Source: Agelas oroides
Taxonomy: Eukaryota; Porifera; Demospongiae; Agelasida; Agelasidae
Length of the DNA stretch: 64,000 nucleotides
Assembly (NCBI GenBank): GCA_949130485.1
Contig: OX422183.1
Location: forward strand, 9,886,636 to 9,950,635
Direction: 5' to 3'
Position 1 is the first letter of the stretch, and each line of letters opens with the position of its first letter. This document shows positions 11,921 through 22,079 of this stretch, piece by piece. The position numbers and the translations under genes were made by a program. The notes beneath the pieces were generated by a model. That model made no database searches and had not been told where the DNA came from. It worked only from the letters and a program-made list of their open reading frames with translations.

Positions 11921-12963
11921 CTGCAGGTGAGCGGAATTTATTATATAATTATAAAAGAGCAGTAGTGCATTATGACATACATAGTTTCATAGCTACATGT
12001 ACATACTAGCTAGCCTACCAAAAGTATGTGAACTATGTAGTTGACCTCACAATTCCACAACATGCAAACTAAACCTCAAGGTGCTTTGTGAATTTCCTCA
12101 GAAGTGGAAGGTATATCAGTAGAGTAGTACTCACACTGTTATGAATAATGTAATGTCTTCTGGATGCTATCTTGATCAGTGGCATATCATATAGAACACA
12201 GTAGTATGTGCATACTCAAATGCTTGCAGTTACATTTACAAAGCAGTGGTGAAATAATCAGGGGCTTACTTGGTGCTGTAAGAGTACCCAAGTAGCTACT
12301 ATCAATCGCTCACCGTACATGCATGTTAATTAAATAATCACAAAACTAGCAGAAGAATCACTACTACCCCACTGCTGCCTGTGAGGGTCTAATGTATCCT
12401 CAACTAATGAACTCACAGATTACACGGGAGATTATTTAACAGCTGGATTGCTTTGTTCTTTGCCAACACAGCATGCAACTGTTATCTACAAGATAGCCGT
12501 GCTACTGCTATGTGTATCTGAGTTAATGTTGTGTAGAAGCTAAAAACACCAAGGTAGTTTTGTGAGAGATGTCAATTGCTGCTCTAAAGAAATGCCAATA
12601 TACCAGGCAACAGTAAATGCACAAGGTACAGTAGTCCAGTAAGTAGTTGACCCACTATCAGGGCTTAGATGTGCATCTCTAGAGATTGAACAAAGGTTTA
12701 TTGATTGAAAGCCCATTATTGCATACTCATGCAGTGAGAATAGGCTAGAGCATATATAGTCCAGACCCTTGTCAGAGAGTGGATCAACCTCACATGTACT
12801 TCCAGTGCCTGAAGGCTTTTACATCAGCTTCTTTGCTATAGTATCAGGACAACCATCAAAGTCTCCCACAAGGCTTGATAATGTTCATAGCTCCAGATAG
12901 CAGAGCCTACGTATTATACCTAATAATAACTGTTGCACATGCTGTGTCAGCAAAGAACAAAGC
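11921..12963. other. Intron, nothing recognised
   Basis: AT-rich sequence with no supported reading frame and no clear terminal repeats. It falls between exons 15591 and 11855 of the minus-strand gene. Confidence 0.4.
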
Positions 12964-12971
12964 ATTACAAC

Positions 12972-13473
12972 TAGTGCTGGGACGATATATCGATATTCCA
13001 ATATATTGGTCTAGCTACTTACTTGATACCTATATCGATACGGCTTGCTTGCGTATCGATATATCGCGAAGGGCAGGCCTCATAACGCTACATAGACTTA
13101 TCAGGTATTCATGCATCTTCGCTGCGCATATGAGCCCCGCCCTTAATGGATCGGAAGTTTTGCGCTACAGCTCTTCGAACACGGTAATGCGGTCGAATTG
13201 CGCAACGCAATAATGTTCGATTTCTACCTGATTGGAGAAATGCGTGGTGCGTCTCAATAATTGCAATGTTCTGCGCTACAGTGCTTTGAACGCGGTAACG
13301 CGGTCGAAATACGCAACGAAATAATGAACTTCTACCCGGGACTGCAAGAAGAAAGCTGTTTGTCGTCTCAGTAAGGTCGTGTCACCGTACTCTGGGAACC
13401 CAATATATCGATATATTGTTACTATGGAGTTCACAATAATCGATATGCAAAATTTCAATATCGTGCAGCACTA
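12972..13473. mobile_element. hAT-like MITE with 8-bp target duplication ATTACAAC
   Basis: The ends are TAGTGCTGGGACGATAT and ATATCGTGCAGCACTA, imperfect inverted repeats starting TAGTGCTG / CAGCACTA. They are flanked on the left (12964-12971) and right (13474-13481) by the identical octamer ATTACAAC. An 8-bp duplication and this terminal style fit the hAT superfamily. The 502 bp contain repeated ATATATCGATAT palindromes and an internal near-duplicate around GCGCTACAG...CGGTAACGCGGTCGAA. There is no transposase. Confidence 0.85.
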
Positions 13474-13848
13474 ATTACAACCATAAAATGATTTCCAATG
13501 CAAGTCTGCAAGTATGTGAGTCTACGTTTAGTTTAGGCCCCTTGTGAGCAATCTGCCCTTAGCCTAGACACCACACAGCAGGTGTTCATAATTATCTCTT
13601 TGTCATGTTACCATACACGTGTGTCATCAAATTTGAACAGTCAAGTTACCGTATGGCCGGAAAGTTCGGCGGGAATTTAATTTGGCGAATTGGTCTCCGA
13701 TTCCAGTTGGCGGGGTTTAATTTGGCGGTTTTGTTTTTGCGAGCTCGAGCAATGATGTCATACGTATGTACCGGTAATCGCTAAGGTATACGTAACCCGA
13801 ACGCTTCGCCCAGTTCGAACGTTCGATCGATGTGTCGATAGTGCAAAT

Positions 13849-14036
13849 ATGGAGGCTGAGCTGTGTATAGAAAGCTGTGTTCGAGAACATCACGTTTACA
13901 AGCGGACATGGACACCATGTGTGGGTGAAGAATTCTCATGTAAGCGAGAAAGCGGTAACAAGGACCCATACGCTGTAGCAGTAATCCGAAGGGGTACCGT
14001 CGTCGGCCATGTTCCAAGGAAGATTTCCGCTGCCAT
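13849..14036 (+). pseudogene. HIRAN-domain fragment captured in a transposon
   Basis: From MEAELCIESCVREHHVYKRT through EEFSCKRESGNKDPYAVAVI to RRGTVVGHVPRKISAA, the frame matches the HIRAN pattern I know from HLTF-like proteins: a charged start, 'hVYKxxWTPxxGEEh', 'E.GNxxDPYAVAV', 'VGHVPRKIS'. HIRAN domains bind single-stranded or damaged DNA ends. The match stops at about residue 62, where the frame runs into the reverse complement of another gene fragment, so the domain is truncated. It lies within the 13649-14397 element, so a working host gene is unlikely. Confidence 0.65.
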
Positions 14037-14230
14037 GTTCAGTGGCGAACTTTCCAATCTGTGCTCTTTCTTCTGCCGTATATTCGTTGTACTTGCCGCG
14101 GCCAGAGGTATCCTCTTCTAGCGCACGCTTCATTTCTGCGTTTGTTTTTCGACTTGTTTGTCTGAAAGTGAGGGGACTTTCGTAGCATATGTCATGCGCT
14201 CTCTGGTAAAGTATTTGTGCAATGCCATCT
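14037..14230 (-). pseudogene. Antisense fragment of a transposon-type DNA-binding protein
   Basis: Read on the minus strand, this gives SPLTFRQTSRKTNAEMKRAL, then GRGKYNEYTAEERAQIGKFA and TEHGS. The 'YxxYTxEERAxIGKYAxEHG' pattern recalls the N-terminal helix-turn-helix segments of transposon proteins common in corals and sponges. That is recollection, not a search. The fragment is cut on both sides and faces the HIRAN fragment head to head. Confidence 0.45.
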
Positions 14231-14522
14231 TCGAAGCTAGCTTCACTCGCGACACGGCGTGACCGGTGAGAAGTTTCCAGACCCCACCCACCAAACGACA
14301 TCATGGAAAAATATTGGCGGGATTTAATTTGGCGGTGCTCTTAAAAATCCGCCAATCCGTCAAATTAAATTCCCCGCCAAATTTTCCGGCCATACGGTAT
14401 GCTCCAAAAGAGCCAGAAAAACAGTAAACACAAGCAAGTCATACAACTGTGGCATATAGTGCCTACATTTTGTTACATGCAGTGTTTATGGTTGAATGTT
14501 TTAGCTAATTGTATAGCTGGGT

Positions 14523-14790
14523 TTAAGTTACAATTACAAATGAAAAGGCACTGAAGTGCCAAACCCTCGGCGCAGCAGTGGATGTGATTGTACTTGTGTG
14601 TTGACTACACTGTGCTTTCCTTTTCTTCGATGCGAAGGCATGGCCACAGTCACAAACTGACCTCTTCATGTGCACTACGGTATTACACTGTGTGCATACC
14701 TTTCTCAAACGCATAGACCTATTGCACTCCATTGCATGCACTATGGTATTACACTGTGGGCATACCTTTCAGAACCTCTCGACAGTCACA
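14523..14790 (-). pseudogene. Tandem zinc-ribbon-like fragment (CxxCN...CxCGH)
   Basis: On the minus strand the frame contains KVCTQCNTVVHMKRSVCDCG followed by HAFASKKRKAQ, a Cys-x2-Cys ... Cys-x-Cys-Gly-His arrangement typical of small zinc ribbons in transposon proteins. Just upstream the first part is repeated (KVCPQCNTIVHA), so the Cys-x2-Cys block is tandemly duplicated (DNA repeat of about 75 bp at 14676-14790). A stop separates it from anything further upstream. It is a remnant, not an intact gene. Confidence 0.45.
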
Positions 14791-14939
14791 AACGTCCAAG
14801 TTCGACGGAAAAATGACAATACCGCTATACTGCGTGCTCCAAGTCATGTGATCACACATAACTGCTACGTACGTGTTACGGAGAGGTATACGGAAACATT
14901 GCACGTGAAGAAAATGGCTGACTTAGTCGCCGTAAGTTT

Positions 14940-15590
14940 ATAAGTTAACGCTTCTAACTTTTGAACTAAACAGTTTTAGAGAAAACGGCTTTTTAGTTTT
15001 ACTGCATTTTCCGCGCTGTAGCCGCTGATACCTCTCGTTGGACGCCTAAAAGCGCGAGAAGGCAGAATAGAGAAAATGGACAGACAGACACACAGGACAA
15101 CTACCGTAACCCTCGCTGCGCATGCGCGCCGAGGGTTAACTAGCATGGTAAGCACCATGGATAAAGAGAATCCTGTTGTGTAGAAAGCTAACAACTATCT
15201 CTGGATTACCCTCAAATGCATTTGCAAAACTAGTACTTATCTGCCTGTGCAAATTGCTATCGGCAGGCAAATATAATGAAGCTTCTAGTAATTTCAATAC
15301 ATGATCATGGTTTGTATTGTCACACAGAATAGGAGTGTTTACATATCAATAAAGGAATATTTGAGTGAGTCTTACAAGACACAATAAAAAATACTATGCA
15401 GACAGGAAAATCAATCCTTGGTTATCTGGTCTAGGTAGTAAAGATAGACCACTATACATGTAGTGATCTCAGATTATGTTGCAAAGTGCAACAATAAATG
15501 CAGGAAAGATTTCTCAACATCAAATTTGAAGCCTGACTTTATTGTACTTATACAGTATATGAGCTAAGAAATACAGTAAATAGTACCTAC
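14940..15590. other. Intron stretch with one GC-rich repeat end
   Basis: Around 15100-15140 is CCCTCGCTGCGCATGCGCGC followed by CGAGGGTTAAC, a palindromic terminal motif that recurs in spirit at 28770 and 45900. The rest has no supported gene. Confidence 0.4.
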
Positions 15591-15896
15591 CAGGAGTACA
15601 AAAGGCAGGAGTGGGAGGGGCAGAGAACTGATTCGAAATAGTAGGAAATGTGCCTGGTGCTTCCAAGGAATTGTCACCATTTTGAGTGAATACACCAACC
15701 ATGTAGTTTCCTGCAGCTGGTGCTGTAAAACAGTTGGATGTATATGCAGAGAGTTCTTCCTGGTCATCATCATCAACGTGATGTGCAAGAACAACCATCC
15801 TCTTGTTACTAGTGATGCAGTCAAAGGAGACACAAACTTGTATCTCAGTGCTTTTGACTTTCACGAATGTGCCATTCACAGAAATAAGTTGATTGG
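15591..15896 (-). CDS. Extracellular beta-rich domain exon (second of two), phase 1-1
   Basis: The exon encodes about 102 residues: NQLISVNGTFVKVKSTEIQV, CVSFDCITSNKRMVVLAHHV, a DDDDQEE turn, NCFTAPAAGNYMVGVFTQNG, and a Pro-rich end PPTPAFCTP. Acceptor is GTCTTTACAG, donor CTCCTG/GTAGGT. The alternating hydrophobic pattern and paired cysteines suggest a beta sandwich. It aligns by eye with exon 18806-19150 (V-x-I/V-x-C start, GNYMVGVF against DNYAVVVY). I do not recognise a named family. The exon joins the preceding one through codon GCC and the next through GCA. Confidence 0.75.
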
Positions 15897-16721
15897 CTGT
15901 AAAGACACACAAGAATATCTTGATTATCATTGATGCCTATTAATGATGCCCCTTTGCTTTCAATGACTTACCTGTTACATTACTAGGAATACACATGAGT
16001 AGTATTTGCCACGCACACATATTCAGTATAGTAGGTATGGTATTGTGTGAAAGTTGAATTTGGAAAAACAAATGTGTGAGAAGATAGCAATTAAAGCATT
16101 CACTTGGATGTACAAATACATCAGCAAGGAGACGCATTCCTCACCAAATGCAAAGGTCCATGCAGTAGTCAGGTTGGTACCAACCAAGCAATACTTTTCC
16201 AAGGGTGCATTGAGCTATCAAGCAATGCACCCTTGGTGGGCTAAACTTATCTGTGTCTGCTAGATTCTCCCATTTACAGCAATTCCTCACTTTTCTTTTC
16301 TTTGCACTGAGGCAGTCATCCTTTGCTTGTGATTTAGCACCTCTACACAATTGCGTGGAGACAGATCAGTTTTATTACCAGTACTCACAAGTGTCAACAT
16401 GACCACGTGTATATAATGCCTGCGTTCCTATGCCAATTAAAGTGTGACAGATACACATAACGTAAAGTTCCTAATATAGGTGCCCCTCAAAAATAATTCC
16501 AGTGCCAGAAGGCGCTTCTCATTTGAATGCGAAAAATTATGCAATTGTCAACATGTATTAGAACAGAAAAAGACAGTAGGGCCACATGTGTGAAGTTGCT
16601 GATTGAAGTTGTCAATGGCAGGCTCTGAAGGCAGGTGGAAGTTGTTGTACATGGACTTTCTCCTGTCGGCCTGCATCTGGCCATCGCTTTCCAGCGGTCA
16701 CTTTCTGAGTCTCCCCACAAG

Positions 16722-16796
16722 TAGTCTCGCAAGCCGCGTGCCGCATACTAAAAGCGATTGGTGCTGCGGAACGGAAGGGTCTGGCTTGCGAGACTA
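16722..16796. mobile_element. TAGTCTCGCAAGCC foldback
   Basis: The ends TAGTCTCGCAAGCCGCG and GGCTTGCGAGACTA are inverted around a 40-bp core with GCGATTGG. A similar element is at 39439-39489. Very short, non-coding. Confidence 0.65.
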
Positions 16797-16934
16797 CTCC
16801 ACAGGCCACTTGACTGTACGTTTTTCCCATGTTCCGTGGATCTGAAGGAAACAGCAACTTAGTCCTCTGTACTAACACAACTGAAGTAGTCTGTCAGGAA
16901 CACCATCTCACTCGCACTCAGCACACACGTGTTA

Positions 16935-17958
16935 AGGTGGCACGGTACCCTGTATTTTCAAGGTCAACAAACCTGGAATCCAAGTTGATAGTCTTCTTTG
17001 TCTTGTTAAAATTTTAGCGCACAGTCCGTTTTGGGAGTCTCAAACCGTTCACGGTCCGTAAAATTGGGGATTTTCCCCATTTCCTGTCGGCATTGCCATC
17101 CAATAATCAGTTTATAATTAAGTTAGTTAAGATGTGGCCTGGCGGCACCCTTCATGTGGTGCTCGGAACTTTGAAGATAAGCTTAGATCGACTTAAAAAA
17201 AAAATAAAAAAAATAAATAAAAAAAAAGAGAAGGAGTTTAGTAGAGTGCTGTAGTGTCAGTAGCTGTGAGTAGTGCGTGATGCCTGCTTGTGAAAGCAAG
17301 CTTGTGTCTAGAAGCAGCAGAAAGGCCACAGTGGCCAAGACTGTATTTGTTGAGTAGGCCCAGGTCTCGCGGCCGTATGCCTAGTCTAGTTGGTGACCGT
17401 GGCCAGGTGCTTCGAGTGCTGGGCTGGGCTTTAACTAGAATACGCAATTTATCGTTTGTGCTACAGTCTGACAGACAAGGGAGCTGAACGGTGGCTGTGT
17501 GTGGAACAGAGCCGTGAGTTGTTTAGCGACATAAGGGGGAGAGGTGGGGCTAGTAATGCTTGCTTCCACTCGTGAATGAGCCCCTCCCGTAGACAAGCTG
17601 TGAATTTTTCGAAATGTGCATTCATTTTGGTGCAGTCAAAGTTGTCCATTCCAAGAGTAGTGACAAACATGAGTCTAGCCTGACTTTGAGAGTAGCTTTG
17701 AACAAAAGCTGGCATAGATTGATTTGAGATACATTGGTGGTTGGGACGCTACCTACAGTGAGCGTGTAGATGCGTCCATCGAGTGGCAATTTTGGGTTCA
17801 TGAATATATTAATGAGCTACTAAAACCCTTTTTAAAATTAGGCAAAGCAAGATTGCCCTAAACCAAACCCTAACCCTGAAACTAGGAGTAACCCTGGTCC
17901 TGACTGTAACCCAAGTTTATGTTTTCGTTAACCTCCGCCGAGGGACGACCGTGCCACC
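16935..17958. mobile_element. Candidate 1-kb inverted-repeat element
   Basis: AGGTGGCACGGT at the left and ACCGTGCCACCT at the right are perfect 12-bp inverted ends. The interior has CCCTAACCCTGAAACTAGG-like text near 17870 and no protein signature. No target duplication could be defined, so this rests on the terminal repeats only. Confidence 0.45.
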
Positions 17959-18805
17959 TAAAGTGGATGTGTAACTTCCGCTCCAACAACTTAGGCGCCA
18001 CCTAAAATTAATTCTAAAGCCCAAGAGCGCTTAGAATTGAAACGAAAAAAAGTACAATACGCCTTAGGGGGTGCTTACATTGGGATGGTGTCTATATTAG
18101 AAATTTTAGGGTACATACATACATACATACTTACAAACAAACACAACCTGACTACTGTACGTACACTTCATGATTATCAGACTCGTGAGGCAATAACAGC
18201 TTAAAAGTATAACATGAACAAGAGTACATTTATCTGTAGCCAAAAAGAGAAAGCAAAGTATCATAACGCCCATTCAAGCATTTGTGAATAATAATTTATT
18301 GTTGTTGTTAAAGCTATGGTGATACTGAATCAGAAACAATGCTCAAAAAATTAATATAGCTAGATACTAAAGTTTGAGAACACGCAGATTGAGAATACCC
18401 AGTTTGAGGACACCCAGTTTGCCAGTTTGAGAATTTTTGGCTAAATCATCAAATTTTGGAAGCTAAAAAAAGAATCCATTGAAAATTTGCTATCTTGCAA
18501 TTATTAGACACTCACCAAAAGATCTGTTTGTGGTATGCTTTACTGAAACCCTTAGCTACACGTTTTTATGCTGTATCGCCACATACTAGTAACCATGCAG
18601 AGACAAATACTGGCTATTAAATTTGGAAGACAATATTCTTGTTACTGAACAAATGAGAAGTGAAAGTGCAATCACTGTATGGGTGGATGATCCTCAAGCC
18701 ACACTTGTTAGACATTTGTTCAAGCACATTTGGGACATAGTTATTACAACAGCACATTACATGCAGTCAAATGTCAATACAAATTCCCCCATTCAAGTAT
18801 CTTAC

Positions 18806-19150
18806 CTCCTTTATCTTCTGGATCTGTCATAACATTAACAGTTTCTTCATCAGCAGCCAACACATATGGGCTGGTGACATCTGACAACACTGGTAGGCCA
18901 TTCCCTCCAAGGTCATAGACAACCACAGCATAGTTATCACGAGGGAGCCCAGCAACACTGACATTCAAGCCAAGACTGGACATGTTATTTCTACTAGCAA
19001 CAACAAACCTCTCCTGTAATGGATTGGTTTTCGAAGATATGATTGACAAGTATCCCCTGGCTTTAGAATTCTCAGTGAAGGTACAACTGATGTTGACTGT
19101 TCCTGGTTGAGAACAGTTATTGACTGCACAAGTTTGAGCTTCATGTGTAC
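18806..19150 (-). CDS. Extracellular beta-rich domain exon (first of two), phase 1-1
   Basis: The exon encodes about 115 residues: THEAQTCAVNNCSQPGTVNI, SCTFTENSKARGYLSIISSK, RFVVASRNNMSSLGLNVSVA, GLPRDNYAVVVYDLGGNGLP, then an acidic linker. The acceptor is TTTACAAAG and the donor AAGGAG/GTAAGA. Both introns are phase 1 and the length is a whole number of codons. N-glycosylation sites are frequent. It shares layout with exon 15591-15896 and may be a divergent FN3-like fold, but no family is assigned. It joins the upstream exon via AGT. Confidence 0.75.
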
Positions 19151-20109
19151 CTTTGTAAATTGAGAGAAAAGATTTACAAATGTGCCTTGCAAATCTTGAA
19201 ATGCAGGAAAACAAGATAGCTAGATACTAAAGTTAACAAGCTCAATTTTTATGACATGTGTGTCCAACAGTGTTACTCTTTAGTGACATTGCTGTGCTAC
19301 CCGTACCATTCAGGTATACAGCTGTGCAAAGTTGAGCCTATTGTGCATGTGCTACATAAACATTCAGGTATGTATCATAAATGCAACTGGTTTGTTGCAT
19401 ACAATTGAGAGAATATAGTGTAGATCAGGAAATTGTCATGTTAAAAAAATTTCTTTGTGTTGTTAAATTTTCGCAGTTTCGTTCCATCTGTGAAATTGTT
19501 TTAATGGTTGACAGTCATAATATGGACAAATGCCTGGAGTGTTCCTAAGTGTTTAGTCTAGCTACTACCAGGTATTGTGGGAGCCAGGTATTGCTGGCTG
19601 TAGTCGTTGATTGGACATCTACATCGGGGGGTGTGGACTTGCACGCACGCTTATTCATTGATCACCCCAAAAAAGTTTTGTTGCATTTTGCGTGTTAAAT
19701 TTACGTGGTTGGTCCCGACTGTGAAACTATTTTAACAGCGAAATTTTGACAGAATCCTGTTGCAGACACACACAAACTTGTGACATGCCTTGCCTTCTAT
19801 GTGGGGTTCACTCGGGCTTCTTACATACAATTGTGGTGCAGCTTTGTTTCAAATTGCAAGGACAGAAATAGAAAAACTTCTCATGAAGCAAATGGCCTTT
19901 ATGTAGTAGCAGAAGGCTTCTTTCACAAATATTCAAGGCCTCATGTGTACATAGTTTTCCACATCCAATTTTAGAATGTTTTCCTGCAATTTTTATTAAA
20001 ACCTGTTTCAATTAGCAGATATGGAGCGTGTTGATCTTCCCCGAAAGACAGAGTGCTGAAATCATCCGGCAGCAGCCTCTCTGTACCTCTGACATCTGTT
20101 TCCTACCAG
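19151..20109. other. Intron, repeat fragments only
   Basis: Two copies of a TTAAATTTTCGCAG / TTAAATTTACGTGG-type segment (near 19463 and 19697) with GTGAAA(T/C)T(A/G)TTTTAA suggest a decayed MITE. No gene supported. Confidence 0.4.
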
Positions 20110-20790
20110 CCTGACTAGTACAAACAGTGGACTGATGGACCATGGAGAGGGCAGTAGATGCTGTGAGAAACCAAGGCCTCATGGTTGTCGAGCAGCTGAG
20201 GAATACAGCATTCCTAAATCCACCTTGCATGATAGGTTAAGTGGGTGAGTGCAGGTAGGAGCATGTAGTGGTCCACCAAAATATCTCACTGATGAGGAGG
20301 AGAATAAACTGGAGGAATTTTTGGTGGGTTATGCTTTGGTGGTATATGCACAATCTCATCAGAAGTTAATTCAATTCATGCAAGATGTTGACATTTGCAA
20401 GGGCTTGCCTGTCCATGTGACCCATGGCTGGTGGGAATCTTTCAAGCGTTGCCACCCAAAGCACACAGCTGCAGCTCCATGCTAGATTAGTGGCAAGTGA
20501 CCCCGAGATTATAATGTAACGTCCTTGAACTCACTTTTTTTTGAGAATGATCTACTCAACAAACCCAATATTCAACACTGATGAAACAGGTAAGCCCCTC
20601 GTTCCCTCTCATCCATCAGTGATTGCAAGATGTGGGCAGAAACACCCCTCAGCTGTTGGATCTGGAAGCAAGACACAGATAATGGTGTTGCCTTGTTGTA
20701 GTGCAGCAGGGTATGGTGTCCCACCATTTATCCTTTTAACAAAAAGTCCTTGAAGCCTGAGCTCACGGTCTATGGTAGCTAGCCTTACAA
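20110..20790 (+). pseudogene. Broken pogo/Tigger-type transposase (CENP-B-like plus DDE start)
   Basis: Scattered over shifted frames are a psq-type helix-turn-helix (QWTDG..., RAAEEYSIPKSTLHDRLSG near 20190-20235), a CENP-B-type domain in one open run (20249-20485, GPPKYLTDEEENKLEEF) and the start of the DDE nuclease (IFNTDETGKPLVPSHPS, with the first Asp in NTDETG, 20541-20753). At least one in-frame stop and several frameshifts separate these pieces. A foldback element interrupts the gene at 20780, after a segment reading LKPELT. The later catalytic residues were not found. This is a decayed DNA transposase of the pogo group. Confidence 0.7.
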
Positions 20791-21056
20791 CACAAGAAAT
20801 CATGAAATTTCTTGCCATACAGCTCGTCAGGTGCCGTGGCTGACACGCTGAGAATCTGCTACACCAGTCTATCTTGCGATTTAAGGCTGCAGTTTTCGTG
20901 CCATTGTATCTGTGCATCTACGTACTTGCCTCAATCACGAGCTCCAAACTACGTGGGCAGACTTTCGTGCATGCCCACGCACAATTAAATTGTGTGTACC
21001 TTCTGTCTACCCTTGATATCACACATGTGAGCGGGGAGAACCTGGGAATGAGGCTA
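20780..21056. mobile_element. Uninterrupted copy of the TAGCC...GGCTA foldback hosting the retrotransposon elsewhere
   Basis: It runs from TAGCCTTACAACAC to CCTGGGAATGAGGCTA. It matches the sequence on both sides of the LTR retrotransposon at 50051-54212: GCTCCAAACTACGTGGGC here corresponds to GCTCCAAACTATGT, then the insertion, then TATGTGGGC. It is therefore an empty-site paralogue of that insertion. It interrupts the pogo transposase remnant. Confidence 0.75.
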
Positions 21057-21454
21057 TTGTGATAATGCAACCTGTGTTAGAAGTGGTGTATGCCCAGCAT
21101 TCTTCTCGGCAATAAGCCTTCAGCAGTCAAAAGCACCCTTTATCCAGGGGCTGTGTGAGGTGAGTCGTGTGGAAAGAGATGATGAGTGTCTATCCATCAG
21201 AAAAAGAAAAGGTCAAACAGGTGGAGCGTAGGCTAGAAAACGGTGAGTGAACCATTATAACTCAAACAGTTCTCCTGCCATCAATCCACCCTTTGCTCAA
21301 CAACCCATCATTGTTGACAGAGGTGTCGACACTGACTCAAGAAATCAACTAGCTCTACATACGTGCGTAACTATATATCACTGACTGCAAAGACAATGGT
21401 AGCACACTAAAGTTATATCTGCCCGAAAAGAAGACTGTGGTAGTCTTGAAAACA

Positions 21455-21592
21455 TTTGTGCTTGAATGTGCGTGGGTGCCCAGCTTAGTCCACCCCGCGT
21501 GATTAAGTTGTGTCTACTCTTGACACCACACACGATAAAATGTACCAGGATCCCCCTCCTTAGTGGAGAGAGCCTGGGAATAGGCTATTATC
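21455..21592. mobile_element. Right-end fragment of the same foldback family
   Basis: GTGCGTGGGTGCCCAGC, ATTAAGTTGTGTCTACTC and TCCCCCTCCTTAG...GAGCCTGGGAATAGGCTA parallel the right half of the copies at 20780-21056 and 54213-54337. Confidence 0.5.
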
Positions 21593-22079
21593 ACAAAGTA
21601 TCAGCCGCAATTCATTGGTGAAGGGAATGCCAATGCAGATTATTGAAGGTTTGTAAATTACAGGAGTGTATCCCTTTGACTGTTCTGTTCTGCTTCCCAA
21701 GGAGTCCAAACATGTTTCATTGGTTGATAAAAAAATAATATATATTCCACTTTATACTCCTGCTTGTCAGCAACTGAGTAAATCCTCAGCAAGAGTGTCA
21801 CTTTTTGATCAAATTTTTAAGTGATATAAAGCATGTTTTGAGGAGGGATGTGATGTTCCTGATGAGTACCACCAGCAATGGGTGAGCATGTACCATCCAA
21901 AGTTTTTGTCTAACACACCATTCAGTCCTCTAGTGGACATAGCCCCTGGGACAGCAATGGGTGAGCATGTAGACTTTAGAAGAGACCAAACATGTCAACA
22001 AATGTCCAAAGCAATCCCAAAATGTCCCAAAATGTCCTGCTGCCTGTGTTGTCCTATAAGAGAAAATGGTACAACACAT

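Larger units (their letters stand above)
13649..14397. mobile_element. TA-flanked chimeric element with CCGTATGGCCGG ends
   Basis: The left end CCGTATGGCCGGAAAGTTCG and right end TTTTCCGGCCATACGG are inverted, with TA on both sides. Subterminal GGCGGGAATTTAATTTGGCG-type blocks are also inverted. Inside lie two protein-coding fragments in opposite orientation (13849-14036 plus, about 14037-14230 minus). It is non-autonomous and appears to have captured pieces of two different proteins. Confidence 0.8.
15897..18805. other. Intron between the two beta-domain exons
   Basis: It contains a TAGTCTCGC foldback (16722-16796), a candidate 1-kb element with AGGTGGCACGGT / ACCGTGCCACCT ends (16935-17958), an A-rich tract near 17197-17230 and a short CATA microsatellite near 18113-18132. 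No gene supported. Confidence 0.5.

Noticed and set aside
17860-17900. CCCTAACCCTGAAAC-like telomere motif
   Set aside because: Only one or two degenerate units, too few to call a telomeric repeat.
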